DNA of 33,315 nt from Candidatus Desulfovibrio intestinipullorum (lineage in GTDB: Bacteria; Desulfobacterota; Desulfovibrionia; Desulfovibrionales; Desulfovibrionaceae), in contig DXHV01000005.1 in assembly GCA_019113165.1 (NCBI GenBank), positions 1 to 33,315 of the forward strand. Direction: 5' to 3'. Both the position numbers and the translations under genes were made by a program. Under the pieces are notes generated by a model, which saw nothing but the letters and a program-made list of their open reading frames with translations, was not told the origin of the DNA and searched no databases. This document shows positions 1-11,761 of the stretch, piece by piece. How positions within the stretch are numbered: the first letter of the stretch is position 1; each line of letters starts with the position of its first letter.

Positions 1-131
1 TAAATATTTGTAATCACATGCTTATTTTAACACATGCATGATGATTGCTCATGGTGCCCAATGTAAGAATATAAATATAACCATTTGAAATTACTAGATA
101 TTAGCTCGAATTTGTGAAGCTGAGTAGTTAC
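1..131. mobile_element. AT-rich insertion-sequence-like end (partial)
   Basis: The first 131 bases are strongly AT-rich and contrast sharply with the GC-rich DNA that follows. Base composition changes at about position 131, inside the 3' end of the AAA ATPase gene. Read outward from that gene (minus strand), the foreign DNA begins GTAACTACTCA. The foreign DNA at the right edge of the window begins GTAACTCTTCA, which is similar. This suggests the terminal inverted repeat of an insertion sequence. No transposase is visible and the family cannot be named from so little sequence. Confidence 0.45.
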
Positions 132-1192
132 GAAAGGAGAACACTTTCCCGGGCCACGTCATCAGGCAGGGCATTGACCACGACAGGACTGTGCGTCGTG
201 AAGACAATCTGCTTTCCGCTGGAACGCAGTTCCTGCACAAGCTGCCCAATCATCTCCGGGTGCAGTCCGTTCTCGATCTCATTGACGGCAAGTACGGTGT
301 CGGAGGACAGCAGTGCACACAAGAGGGCCGTCAGCCTCAGGAGCCCGTCACCGGCCTGTGCGGCCGGAACCTCTCTGCGCGCAGGGGCCGAGCCGCTCTC
401 GTCCTGCTCCCTGAACACAAGCTCCCTTGTCCCCCCAGGCAGGGAGACGATACGTATCCCGGCAATCCAGGGGAAAAAGCCCTGCATTTTCTCGAGCAGG
501 CGCTGCCGGTCCGAGGCAGAGAGCGCTGCGACCCTGCAGGCAAGCGACGTTTTGCCGCGTCCTGCATCGTCCGTCCTGTCCGCTTTTCGCGAGCGCTGGC
601 GCAGGAGGTGGACATTCTGCGTCTCCTGGAAGGCCATGCCCTTCAGGAAGCGGACAACTTCCAGAAGTCCGCATGCCTGCAGGAACTTGTCGGACAGCGT
701 GGACAGAAAGGAGCCTTCGTTGGCAAAGATCTCATGGACGCCCGGCTGTTCCGCATCTGTCCCTGTGCTCTCGTGCGCTGCAGAAAGAACGTTTCTGCCC
801 TTGATGGCAAGGCCCTTGTCCGAGAGTTCAAAGACCCGCCTGCCGTCCATGCGCAGTTCTTCCCGTACACACTTGAGCGTTGCCGGATCAAGGGCAGAGC
901 TCCAGCCGAACGCCTGGCCGGCAACGACTCCGTCAATTGCAAAATGCAGCATCCCCTGCCTGGCAGAGGGCACAAGGTCGCCTGCCTGCCAGTTCCGCTC
1001 TGCAAGCCAGGAGCTGATGTCGCCCCGGAACATCTGCCCCGCAAAATCAAGGGCGTGCAGGACTGCGGACTTCCCGGACCCGTTTTTGCCGACAAGGCAC
1101 AGCAGGGCATTCTGCTCATTGTCAGGAAAACGGATTTCACAGTCGGAAAGCGACCGAAACCCGTCGATGCCGATGCGTGTCAGCCTGTTCAT
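128..1192 (-). CDS. AAA family ATPase (AAA_21/SMC-like), 3' end truncated
   Basis: This is a 354-residue ABC/SMC-type ATPase of the AAA_15/AAA_21 group, which often occurs in defence or toxin-like modules; no specific partner is present here. Visible motifs are Walker A GKNGSGKS at residues 35-42, a Walker B region ending NEIENGLHP (Asn where Asp is usual, next to the catalytic Glu) and an H-loop TTHSP near residue 332. Relatives normally continue for tens of residues after the helix following the H-loop. Here the protein stops at SVLLS, and the TAA lies in AT-rich DNA beginning at position 131, so the gene appears cut by an insertion. The ATG follows a G-rich Shine-Dalgarno stretch. It is 82 bp downstream of dapB. 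Function is unknown and the product is probably inactive or altered. Confidence 0.8.
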   Translation of the reverse strand: MNRLTRIGIDGFRSLSDCEIRFPDNEQNALLCLVGKNGSGKSAVLHALDFAGQMFRGDISSWLAERNWQAGDLVPSARQGMLHFAIDGVVAGQAFGWSSALDPATLKCVREELRMDGRRVFELSDKGLAIKGRNVLSAAHESTGTDAEQPGVHEIFANEGSFLSTLSDKFLQACGLLEVVRFLKGMAFQETQNVHLLRQRSRKADRTDDAGRGKTSLACRVAALSASDRQRLLEKMQGFFPWIAGIRIVSLPGGTRELVFREQDESGSAPARREVPAAQAGDGLLRLTALLCALLSSDTVLAVNEIENGLHPEMIGQLVQELRSSGKQIVFTTHSPVVVNALPDDVARESVLLS

Positions 1193-1218
1193 GTGCCCCT
1201 GCCCCCTGATAGCAGTGA

Positions 1219-1252
1219 ACCCGGGCAGGAGCCTTGCGCTCCCTGCCCGGGT
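1219..1252 (-). terminator. Hairpin after dapB
   Basis: A stem pairs 1219-1232 with 1238-1252 (ACCCGGGCAGG against CCTGCCCGGGT) in the gap between dapB and the ATPase gene. It has no T-tract on either strand. It could be a weak terminator or an RNA-processing/stability hairpin between the two minus-strand genes. Confidence 0.45.
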
Positions 1253-1274
1253 CCCGATTTGCGTCGTCTCTTGT

Positions 1275-2066
1275 CTACTTCTGCTCGAACAGGTCCTTCA
1301 TGGTATAGAGCCTGCCCGCTTCCTGTCCGCTCAGCCATTCGGCTGCGCGCAGGGCGCCCCTGGCAAAGTTGGCCCTGGACTCTGCCCTGTGGGTCACTTC
1401 TATGCACTCGCCAGGTCCCATGAAGTACACGGTGTGCACGCCGACCACATCGCCGCCGCGCAGGGCCATGATGCCTATCTCTTCCTTGGGTCTCGGGCCG
1501 ATGATGCCGTCGCGTGCGCTGTTGCGCACATTGGCCAGATCCCAGCCCCTGGCCTCGGCCACGCATTCGCCCAGACGCAGGGCCGTGCCGCTCGGGGCGT
1601 CCTTCTTGTTGTGGTGGTGGATTTCGGCAATGTCCACATCATAGTCCGGTCCCAGCGCCCTGGTGAGCTCGGGCAGGACCTTCTGCAGCACGCTGACGCC
1701 CACGCTCATGTTCGGAGACCAGAAGATGCGCGTCTTTCTGGCATAGCCCTTCAGCGTCTCCTGCTCCTCGGGGCTGAAGCCCGTGGTGCCTATGACCAGG
1801 CTGATGCCCCGCTTCGCTGCCACTTCGGCAGAGTGCAGGCTTGCCTGGGGATTGGAGAAATCGATGACTACCGCTTCCTGGGGGCAGGCATCGACCACTG
1901 ATTCAAAATCGTCCGACACGACACAGTCCACAGGGGCCACTCTGGGCTGGTATTCCGTGCGCTCCACCATGCCGCACAAATCCATGTCAGGATGGTCCAG
2001 CACAAGCTCGCAGATGATCTTGCCCATGCGTCCGCCTGCGCCAACGACGATAATCGGTAAACCCAT
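1275..2066 (-). CDS. dapB: 4-hydroxy-tetrahydrodipicolinate reductase
   Basis: DapB reduces 4-hydroxy-tetrahydrodipicolinate with NAD(P)H in the cytoplasm, in the diaminopimelate/lysine pathway that feeds peptidoglycan. The 263-residue product has normal family length. The nucleotide-binding glycine motif GAGGRMG is at residues 9-15, GTTGF at 93-97, and the family signature HHHNKKDAPSGTA, holding the catalytic His and Lys, at 150-162. The ATG is preceded by AAGGAGAAAGT, a strong ribosome binding site. ligA lies 118 bp upstream on the same strand, so the two may be co-transcribed. Nothing is missing from the catalytic core, and the identification is secure. Confidence 0.97.
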   Translation of the reverse strand: MGLPIIVVGAGGRMGKIICELVLDHPDMDLCGMVERTEYQPRVAPVDCVVSDDFESVVDACPQEAVVIDFSNPQASLHSAEVAAKRGISLVIGTTGFSPEEQETLKGYARKTRIFWSPNMSVGVSVLQKVLPELTRALGPDYDVDIAEIHHHNKKDAPSGTALRLGECVAEARGWDLANVRNSARDGIIGPRPKEEIGIMALRGGDVVGVHTVYFMGPGECIEVTHRAESRANFARGALRAAEWLSGQEAGRLYTMKDLFEQK

Positions 2067-2116
2067 ACTTTCTCCTTATGAGAACAATCCAACCAATGCG
2101 TCCATCTGTTCGGAAC

Positions 2117-2144
2117 GGCATGTCCCCTTTCGGGACAGCATGCC
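2117..2144 (-). other. Hairpin between ligA and dapB
   Basis: On the minus strand GGCATGCTGTCCC and GGGGACATGCC can pair around a GAAA tetraloop. It sits between the ligA stop and the dapB ribosome binding site. There is no T-tract, so attenuation or transcript stabilisation is as likely as termination. Confidence 0.35.
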
Positions 2145-2184
2145 TGCCGCCTGCGGGATGTCCCGTGCCTCGGGCCAGGAGGCC

Positions 2185-5228
<3,044 letters not shown>

Positions 5229-6548
5229 ATGGCCAGCAAGACTCCAGAATGCTACATCTGTGCCCAGTGCGGGGCCACCTCGCCCCAGTGGCTGGGCCGC
5301 TGTCCCAGGTGCGGGCAGTGGAATACCTATGGCCTGCAGGCTGCATCCGCTCCTCTTCCGGCCTCCTCCCAGGGTCAGGCAAGGGTCCTGCGCCTCAAGG
5401 ATGCCGCGGAAGACGTGCAGCACCCCTTTTCCTGCGGCCTTGAGCCCCTGGACCATCTGCTGGGCTCGGGCCTTGTGCCCGGCGCCGTGCTCCTGCTTGG
5501 CGGCGAGCCGGGCATTGGCAAGTCCACCCTGCTCCTGCAGGTGGCAGGCCATGTGGCCCGCCTGGGCCACGCCGTGCTCTATGCCTCGGGCGAGGAAACC
5601 CTGGCCCAGGTGCGCGCCCGGGGCGAGCGCCTGAATATCCTGCACGACAACCTGCTGTCCCTGGCCACGTCCTCCTGCGACGACATCGTGGCCGCCATGC
5701 ACCAGACAAGGCCCCATCTGCTCATTCTGGACTCCGTGCAAACCGTGGCCTGCACGGACGTGGACGGCCTGCCCGGCAACGTGAACCAGGTCCGGGCCGT
5801 GGCCACCCGCATCATTGAAGCCTGCCGCTCGCTCAATGTCTGCGCCATCCTGGTCGGCCATGTGACCAAGGACGGCGCCCTGGCAGGCCCAAGGCTGCTG
5901 GAGCACATGGTGGACACCGTGCTTTCCCTGGAAGGGGATCGCAAGCAGGCCTACCGACTCATGCGCGTCTTCAAGAACCGCTTCGGCTCCAGCGAAGAGC
6001 TGCTCGTCTTCCGCATGAGTGCCGGCGGCCTCAACGTCATCGAAGACCCGTCCACCTTCTTTCTGGAGGACAGGGATCCCTCCCTGTCCGGCACGGCCGT
6101 GGTCATGGCCATGGAGAGCAAGCGGCCCCTGGCCGTGGAGGTGCAGGCCCTCTGCTCGCGCTCCTACCTCACCATTCCCCGCAGGGTGGCCCTGGGCTTT
6201 GACCTGAACCGCCTCAATCTGCTGCTGGCCGTCCTGGAAAAGCGCCTGCGCCTCAACTTTGCCCAGGTGGACATCTATGCCAAGGTGGGCGGCGGCCTCA
6301 AGCTCACGGATCCAGGCCTGGACCTGGGCCTGGTCACGGCCATCCTCTCGTCCTACTACGACCGCCCCCTGCCCCCAAAGGCCCTCTTTTTCGGAGAAAT
6401 GGACCTCAACGGCCAGATACGGCCGGTGGCAGGCCAGGATCTGCGCCAGCGCCAGGCTGGACGCCTGGGCTACACGCCCATTGTGGGACCGGGCACAGTG
6501 CACACCATAGCCGAGCTGGCCGCACGGCTCTTTGGCAAGGGCAGATAG
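5229..6548 (+). CDS. radA: DNA repair protein RadA
   Basis: RadA (Sms) is a RecA-like, DnaB-like helicase that drives branch migration during homologous recombination. The 439-residue product has an N-terminal C4 zinc finger (Cys11, 14, 25, 28), Walker A GEPGIGKST at 92-100, a Walker B-like LLILDS near 164-169, the RadA-specific KNRFG motif at 249-253, and a C-terminal Lon-protease-like domain without protease function. I start at ATG 5229 because MASKTPECYICAQCG matches the family N-terminus. An upstream GTG at 5142 would add 29 unrelated residues. The ribosome binding site at 5229 is poor. The CYTH gene follows after 88 bp and is probably co-transcribed. Confidence 0.96.
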   Translation: MASKTPECYICAQCGATSPQWLGRCPRCGQWNTYGLQAASAPLPASSQGQARVLRLKDAAEDVQHPFSCGLEPLDHLLGSGLVPGAVLLLGGEPGIGKSTLLLQVAGHVARLGHAVLYASGEETLAQVRARGERLNILHDNLLSLATSSCDDIVAAMHQTRPHLLILDSVQTVACTDVDGLPGNVNQVRAVATRIIEACRSLNVCAILVGHVTKDGALAGPRLLEHMVDTVLSLEGDRKQAYRLMRVFKNRFGSSEELLVFRMSAGGLNVIEDPSTFFLEDRDPSLSGTAVVMAMESKRPLAVEVQALCSRSYLTIPRRVALGFDLNRLNLLLAVLEKRLRLNFAQVDIYAKVGGGLKLTDPGLDLGLVTAILSSYYDRPLPPKALFFGEMDLNGQIRPVAGQDLRQRQAGRLGYTPIVGPGTVHTIAELAARLFGKGR

Positions 6549-6561
6549 GCCCGGGACCAGG

Positions 6562-6600
6562 GCATCAACGCATCAGGGCATCAGGGCATCAGAAATCAGG
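6562..6600 (+). repeat. Short tandem GCATCAGG repeats
   Basis: Four to five imperfect copies of an 8-bp unit (GCATCAAC, GCATCAGG, GCATCAGG, GCATCAGA, AATCAGG) fill the space between radA and the next gene. No function is evident. It is a short simple repeat that could vary in copy number. Confidence 0.6.
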
Positions 6601-6636
6601 AACATCAGCAAGGGACAAACAGCAAGGAGGTCTCCC

Positions 6637-7254
6637 ATGTCCGAGGAACTGGAACGCAAATACCTGGGCGTGCACAGGGACACGCTGCGCCCCCTGCTGC
6701 AGGCCCTGGGCGCCACGCCCTGCCACGGCGCGCACTTCGAGGCCAATACGGTCTATGACCGGGACGGCGAGCTCTATGCCAGGCTGGAACTGCTGCGCCT
6801 GCGCACCCGCGAGTGGCCGGATCATGCGGATGTGCGCCTTACCTTCAAGCGCCCTCTGCCGGATCTGGTCCTTGCCACCGGCACGGCCAAGCGCCGCGAG
6901 GAAACAGAGCTCGGCCTGGAGGACGCCCAAAAGATGGACCTCATCCTGCAGGCCCTGGGCTACCGGCCCGTGGGCCGCTACGAAAAGGTGCGCGAGTCCT
7001 GGACGCTCGGCGCGGCCTCCATTGACATGGACGAGCTGCCCTTTGGGCACTTTGTGGAAATCGAGGCGCCAGAGGCCGATCTTGTCCGCGTGGAAGCCGC
7101 CCTGCACCTTGACAAATGCCCTGCAAGTGCAAAAAGTTATCATGTCCTCCATCAGGAGTGGCTGGCCGGGCACCACCTGCCGGCCAGGACAAGCTTTGTC
7201 TTTACCGACGAGCGACGGGCAGAGCTGCGTGCGGCCTTAGGGCTTGCCCGCTAG
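6637..7254 (+). CDS. CYTH-domain protein, class IV adenylate cyclase-like (CyaB)
   Basis: The 205-residue product belongs to the CYTH superfamily, whose members bind triphosphorylated substrates with divalent metal in a beta-barrel tunnel. The defining ExExK-type motif is present as EELERK at residues 3-8. Further charged residues typical of the tunnel follow: RLELLRLR, VRLTFKRP, the RREETE segment and the VEIEAP strand. The arrangement resembles class IV adenylate cyclases (CyaB of Aeromonas/Yersinia) more than inorganic triphosphatases, but the substrate (ATP to cAMP, or triphosphate hydrolysis) cannot be fixed by reading. ATG 6637 is preceded by AAGGAGG at ideal distance, which excludes the upstream in-frame start. 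It lies between radA and clpS, with no cAMP receptor gene nearby. Confidence 0.85.
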   Translation: MSEELERKYLGVHRDTLRPLLQALGATPCHGAHFEANTVYDRDGELYARLELLRLRTREWPDHADVRLTFKRPLPDLVLATGTAKRREETELGLEDAQKMDLILQALGYRPVGRYEKVRESWTLGAASIDMDELPFGHFVEIEAPEADLVRVEAALHLDKCPASAKSYHVLHQEWLAGHHLPARTSFVFTDERRAELRAALGLAR

Positions 7255-7474
7255 GGCCCCTGGGAGCCTTTGGCCCGACAGGGCCCTGCCTCTCTTTCCG
7301 TCACACCCGTCACATCCGGCACAGCGTGACAGCGTGACAGTGCCACAGAGCAGCGTCCCTGGCCCCTGCTCGTCTCCCGTTCCCGGCCTCTCGTCACGCA
7401 GGTTCATTCCGGATCTCGTCTTCACAGAATTTCAGGACTCCATCCCCAACAGGATCGCATCAGGATCGACGCCC

Positions 7475-7792
7475 ATGTCTGACAGCCATACCCTCACGCC
7501 CGACGGCGAAAGCACCGTACTGCTTGAGCCCCAGCTCAAGGAACCGCCCCGCTTTGCCGTCTATCTGCACAACGACAATTACACGACCATGGACTTTGTG
7601 GTCATGATCCTCAGGGAAGTCTTCTTCAAGAACGAGGAAGAAGCCATTGCCCTCATGCTCAAGGTGCATACCGAGGGCATTGCCAGGTGCGGATCCTATG
7701 TCAAGGAAATCGCCCAGACAAAGATCCTGCAGGTGGCGGACAGGGCCAGGCTGGCAGGCTTTCCCCTGCTGTGCACCATGGAAGAGGAATAG
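7475..7792 (+). CDS. clpS: ATP-dependent Clp protease adaptor ClpS
   Basis: ClpS binds proteins with destabilising N-terminal residues and delivers them to ClpAP. The 105-residue product matches the family: an N-terminal flexible tail of about 25 residues, then the folded domain with DNYTTMDFVVMILREVFFK, the segment that forms the N-degron pocket and ClpA contact, and the EEA-ALMLKVHTEG helix. The start at ATG 7475 follows family length; the longer open frame upstream reads through unrelated intergenic DNA. The ribosome binding site is weak (AGGATCG). It lies 123 bp ahead of clpA, with aat beyond, so the N-end-rule machinery is grouped. Confidence 0.96.
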   Translation: MSDSHTLTPDGESTVLLEPQLKEPPRFAVYLHNDNYTTMDFVVMILREVFFKNEEEAIALMLKVHTEGIARCGSYVKEIAQTKILQVADRARLAGFPLLCTMEEE

Positions 7793-7915
7793 GACAGCCC
7801 CCTTTTTTCAGGGGCCGCCCAGGCACTTCCATTCCACGGCAAGAAATCGCAAAGGAGGCGGCGCCTCCCCTGCGCCCGTCAAGGGCCATGGAGACCGGGC
7901 GCCGGTAAGTTGTAC

Positions 7916-10468
7916 ATGAACTTCAGCAAAATGACTCGTGTTGTCATCCGCGAGGCCATGCTCGAGGCACAGCGCCGCAGACACGCCGTGCTCACCGTGG
8001 AGCATGTGCTCTATGCCTACACAAGGATCATGCGCGGCCGCGTGCTCCTGGAAGGCTGCGGGGTGTCTGTGGCCATGCTGCGGGAACAGCTTGAGGGCTT
8101 TTTCCGCACCTACATGGAAGTGGTCCCGGATGAGAGCAGGATTGACATCATACAGACCGTTGCCCTGACCCGGGTCTTTGACCGGGCCATCACCTCCATG
8201 ACGGCCGCAGGCAGGGACCTTATCGACCTTGGCACCATCCTGGTAGCCATCATGCAGGAAGAGGACAACCATGCCGTCTACTATCTGCGCCGCCAGGGCG
8301 TGACCACCCTGGACGTGGAGCGCTACGTCTCCCACGGCTACAGGGAAGACGCGGAAGAGGCTGAGCGCGCTGCCCGCAGCAGGGAACGCGCTGCCTCCGA
8401 AGACAGGGACGGCGAGAACAGGAAGGAAAAGCCCGGCAAGGCGCTCGAAAAATTCACAACGGACCTCACGGCCCAGGCACGGGCCGGCAAGCTCGATCCC
8501 CTGGTGGGCCGCACGAAGGAGCTGGACCGCACCATCGAGGTGCTCTGCCGCAGGCGCAAGAACAACCCCCTCTTTGTGGGCGATCCAGGCGTGGGCAAGA
8601 CCGCCATGGCCGAAGGCCTGGCCCTGCGCATTGCCGAGGGCCGGGTGCCGGAGATCTTTGCCGGCACAAGCGTCTATGCCCTGGACCTTGGCATGGTGCT
8701 TGCCGGCAGCCGCTACCGCGGCGACTTCGAGGCCCGCTTCAAGGACATTGTGAAGGAGCTGCAGGAAAAGAAGAGCGCCATCCTCTTCATTGACGAGATC
8801 CACACCATTGTGGGCGCCGGCTCCACCTCCGGCGGCGCCATGGATGCCTCCAATCTCTTAAAGCCCCTGCTTGCCAGCGGCGATTTGCGCTGCATGGGCT
8901 CCACCACCTACGAGGAGTTCCGCAACCACTTTGAAAAGGACCGCGCCCTGGCCCGGCGCTTCCAGCGCATCGACATCCACGAGCCCTCCCGCGAGGACTG
9001 CCTGGACATTCTCCTGGGCCTGCAGCAGCGCTACGCGGACTACCACCACGTGACCTATGACGAGCCCGTGCTCAGGGCCATGGTGGACCTCTCGGCCCGC
9101 CATGTGCGCGACAGGCTGCTGCCGGACAAGGCCATTGACGTGATGGACGAGGCCGGCGCCTCGGTGCACCTGCTCTCCATGGGTCTTGTCTGCGACGTGA
9201 CCCCCGACAAGGGGGACGAGGGGAACAAGGGAGCCCGGGCTGCAGAGGCTGCGGCCGGACAGGACGCCCCGGCCACAAAGACTGCGCCCTCCATCACGGT
9301 CCAGGACATCCTGGCCCAGGATCTTGAAGACGAGGCCGCAGCGGGCAGGCCTGCCGGCGCCCGGTCCGCATCCGGCCAGGAGGCATCTGGCCAGAAGACC
9401 TCCGGGCAGGACATGCCCGACAGGAAGTCCGGCCAGCAGCCCGAACAGGAAGCAACGCCCGAGCAGCGGCCGGCCGTCACCATAGAGGACGTGGAGCGCA
9501 TTGTGGCCCGCATGGCCGGCATCCCCGTGCGCACGGTCTCGGGGTCCGAGAGGGATCGCCTCTCCCGTCTGGAAGACGATCTCAAGGCCCGGGTCTTTGG
9601 CCAGGACGAGGCCATAGAGCTCACGGTGCGCGCCATCCTGCGATCCCGCGCAGGCCTTGGCCAGGCCAGCCGTCCGGCAGGATCCTTCCTCTTCTACGGT
9701 CCCACGGGTGTGGGCAAGACCGAGGTGGCCAAGTCCCTGGCCGATGTCATGGGCGTGGAATTCTTGCGCTACGACATGAGCGAGTACATGGAAAAGCATT
9801 CCGTCTCCAGGCTCATTGGCGCGCCTCCAGGCTATGTGGGCTACGATCAGGGCGGCCTGCTCACCGAGGCCGTGCGCAAGGCGCCCTATTCCGTGGTGCT
9901 GCTCGACGAAATCGAAAAGGCCCATCCCGACATCTTCAATGTCCTGCTCCAGGTCATGGACGATGCCACCCTGACGGACAATACCGGCAGAAAGACGGAC
10001 TTTTCCAATGTCATCCTCATCATGACCTCCAATGCCGGCACCTTTGAAATGAACCAGGCGACCTTAGGGTTCGGCCAGAGCAAGCCGAAGGATGCCGCCC
10101 GCAAGGCCCTGAAGGCCGTGGAGACCCTGTTTACGCCGGAGTTCCGCAACAGGCTTGATGCCATGATTCCCTTCCGCAGCCTGACGCCGGACATGATGCT
10201 GCACATCGTGGACAAGTTCATGGCCGAGATCAGGGCCTCCCTGGCAGAGCGCCATGTGGAGCTGACCTTAAGCACAAAGGCCAGGGAATGGCTGGCAGCC
10301 CGGGGCTTTGACCCGGGCATGGGCGCACGCCCCTTGCGCCGGCTCCTGCGCAACGAGGTGGAGGACAAGCTTGCCCGCGAGCTTCTCTTCGGCTCCCTGC
10401 AGCACGGCGGCAGCGCCTGCCTGGAACTGGAGGAAGAGCGCGACGAGCTGGTGCTCGTGGACGCGTAA
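7916..10468 (+). CDS. clpA: ATP-dependent Clp protease ATP-binding subunit ClpA, with inserted linker
   Basis: ClpA is the AAA+ unfoldase that feeds substrates, including ClpS-selected N-degrons, into ClpP. The product has about 850 residues against about 758 in E. coli. The N-terminal Clp repeat domain is followed by NBD1 (Walker A GDPGVGKT at 222-229, Walker B ILFIDE) and NBD2 (Walker A GPTGVGKT at 595-602, Walker B VVLLDE) and the D2-small domain. The excess is an Ala/Gly/Gln/Ser/Asp-rich stretch at about residues 423-520, between the two ATPase modules, including repeats such as [15 protein letters not shown] use ATG 7916; a TTG two codons upstream is possible. clpP is not in the window. 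A strong terminator follows the gene. Confidence 0.96.
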   Translation: MNFSKMTRVVIREAMLEAQRRRHAVLTVEHVLYAYTRIMRGRVLLEGCGVSVAMLREQLEGFFRTYMEVVPDESRIDIIQTVALTRVFDRAITSMTAAGRDLIDLGTILVAIMQEEDNHAVYYLRRQGVTTLDVERYVSHGYREDAEEAERAARSRERAASEDRDGENRKEKPGKALEKFTTDLTAQARAGKLDPLVGRTKELDRTIEVLCRRRKNNPLFVGDPGVGKTAMAEGLALRIAEGRVPEIFAGTSVYALDLGMVLAGSRYRGDFEARFKDIVKELQEKKSAILFIDEIHTIVGAGSTSGGAMDASNLLKPLLASGDLRCMGSTTYEEFRNHFEKDRALARRFQRIDIHEPSREDCLDILLGLQQRYADYHHVTYDEPVLRAMVDLSARHVRDRLLPDKAIDVMDEAGASVHLLSMGLVCDVTPDKGDEGNKGARAAEAAAGQDAPATKTAPSITVQDILAQDLEDEAAAGRPAGARSASGQEASGQKTSGQDMPDRKSGQQPEQEATPEQRPAVTIEDVERIVARMAGIPVRTVSGSERDRLSRLEDDLKARVFGQDEAIELTVRAILRSRAGLGQASRPAGSFLFYGPTGVGKTEVAKSLADVMGVEFLRYDMSEYMEKHSVSRLIGAPPGYVGYDQGGLLTEAVRKAPYSVVLLDEIEKAHPDIFNVLLQVMDDATLTDNTGRKTDFSNVILIMTSNAGTFEMNQATLGFGQSKPKDAARKALKAVETLFTPEFRNRLDAMIPFRSLTPDMMLHIVDKFMAEIRASLAERHVELTLSTKAREWLAARGFDPGMGARPLRRLLRNEVEDKLARELLFGSLQHGGSACLELEEERDELVLVDA

Positions 10469-10559
10469 TCCGCGCAGTCGCCCAGGACCGGACGCCCGAT
10501 TGTCGACGTACTGACAAGGACGCAGGGCAGAATCCCCCTGGATCCTGCTCCCCTTCATG

Positions 10560-10607
10560 CAGTCTGCCGTTCCCTGTCGTTTTCCGGGAACGGCAGACTG
10601 TCTTTTT
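10560..10607 (+). terminator. Rho-independent terminator after clpA
   Basis: A perfect 15-bp stem pairs 10560-10574 with 10586-10600 around an 11-nt loop and is followed by TCTTTTTT. This should end the radA-to-clpA transcript and separate it from aat. Confidence 0.9.
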
Positions 10608-10634
10608 TCCCCCGGGATTTCCTTCCCGGAATTT

Positions 10635-10666
10635 TTCCAGGATTTCTTCCAGGATTTCTTCCAGGA
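10635..10666 (+). repeat. 12-bp tandem repeat in the aat leader
   Basis: The unit TTCCAGGATTTC occurs 2.7 times directly upstream of aat. The last copy's CCAGGA lies where the ribosome binding site of aat should be, so each copy carries a potential Shine-Dalgarno-like AGGA. Confidence 0.6.
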
Positions 10667-10674
10667 CGTGCACC

Positions 10675-11670
10675 ATGGCCTACAAGACCTTTCTGGGCAT
10701 ACCGGGTTTCGGAGACCTTATCCGCGAGCTGGCCGGGCGCTTTCCCGACACAGCCCTGGCTCATCCCACAGGCGTGCTCTGCCGGGGCGGCGATCTGAGC
10801 CTGCCCACCCTGCTTGCGGCCTACAGCAGGGGCATCTTTCCCTGGTTTGACGAAAACTCGCCCATCCTGTGGTGGAGTCCGGATCCGCGCTGCGTCATTC
10901 TGCCCGAGGAATACCATCTGCCCAGGCGCTCCAGACGCACCCTGCGCCAGAAGAACTTTGCCATCACCCTGGACCAGGCCTTCGAGCAGGTCATCACCTC
11001 CTGCGGCAGGCGTGCACAAACCTGGATTACCCCCGACATTGTGGAGAGCTTTCTTGTGCTCCATGCCACGGGCTTTGCCCACTCCGTGGAAGCCTGGCTG
11101 GACGACCGGCTTGTGGGCGGTCTCTACGGCCTGGCCCTTGGGCGGGCCTTTTTCGGGGAGTCCATGTTCCATACCGAATCCGAGGCCTCCAGAGCCTGTC
11201 TGGCCGCCCTTATTGCCCTCATGAAGGAACGGGGCATGACGCTTCTGGACTGCCAGCAGGAAACGCCGCACATCATGGCCCAGGGTGGACGCCTCCTGCC
11301 CCGCCAGGACTTTGAACAGCGGCTGGCCCGGGCCCTGGCCGCCCCCGAACAGGAGCAGCAGGGAACACCAAAAGCGCAGGATGCGCAGGATACGCAGGAT
11401 ACGCAGGATGCCGAAAAGAGCGTCCACTACCGGGCCCGTCCCCAGGATCTGCCAGGCGCCGGGGGCACGGCATCCCGGGCACACGACAGTGCCGGCTGGC
11501 AGGACGCAGCCGAAAGAAGCGAAGCGAGGACTGCAGGCAGGGTACCCAACATTCTGGCCTGCGAGTACGCAGACCTGCCCGGGCAGCGCAAGTCCCTGTG
11601 GCCCTTCCTGCCCTGGCGCACGTCCTATGTCTTCAGGGAAGGCAGCTGGAAGCCCGTGAACGGCGTCTGA
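10675..11670 (+). CDS. aat: Leucyl/phenylalanyl-tRNA--protein transferase with C-terminal extension
   Basis: Aat transfers Leu or Phe from aminoacyl-tRNA to N-terminal Arg/Lys of proteins, creating N-degrons that ClpS and ClpA recognise. Family motifs present are GIFPWF at 53-58, WWSPDPR at 66-72, [19 protein letters not shown] at 148-166 and LLDCQ at 190-194. The catalytic domain ends near residue 222, matching the usual length of about 235. The remaining 110 residues are additional: a Gln/Asp/Ala-rich segment with four near-identical 9-bp repeats ([12 protein letters not shown]), then a less biased aromatic tail ([12 protein letters not shown]). The tail is not part of the known enzyme. It sits directly downstream of clpA, but a strong terminator lies between, so it probably has its own transcript, shared with uvrB 91 bp downstream. 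Confidence 0.95.
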   Translation: MAYKTFLGIPGFGDLIRELAGRFPDTALAHPTGVLCRGGDLSLPTLLAAYSRGIFPWFDENSPILWWSPDPRCVILPEEYHLPRRSRRTLRQKNFAITLDQAFEQVITSCGRRAQTWITPDIVESFLVLHATGFAHSVEAWLDDRLVGGLYGLALGRAFFGESMFHTESEASRACLAALIALMKERGMTLLDCQQETPHIMAQGGRLLPRQDFEQRLARALAAPEQEQQGTPKAQDAQDTQDTQDAEKSVHYRARPQDLPGAGGTASRAHDSAGWQDAAERSEARTAGRVPNILACEYADLPGQRKSLWPFLPWRTSYVFREGSWKPVNGV

Positions 11671-11761
11671 TTTCTTGCCCTCCACCCTCTTTCGGCGTAG
11701 GTTCCCGGGCTGTCTGGTATCTGCCTCTTTTTCCTGTACAAACCATGGGGGAGTAGTCCGC

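Noticed and set aside
6562..6600. Possible CRISPR or regulatory array of GCATCAGG units
   Set aside because: Units are 8 bp and contiguous without spacers; this is a simple tandem repeat.
7253..7287. Hairpin after the CYTH gene as a terminator
   Set aside because: The stem contains a bulge, has no T-tract and is made of common GGGCCC words; not strong enough to list.
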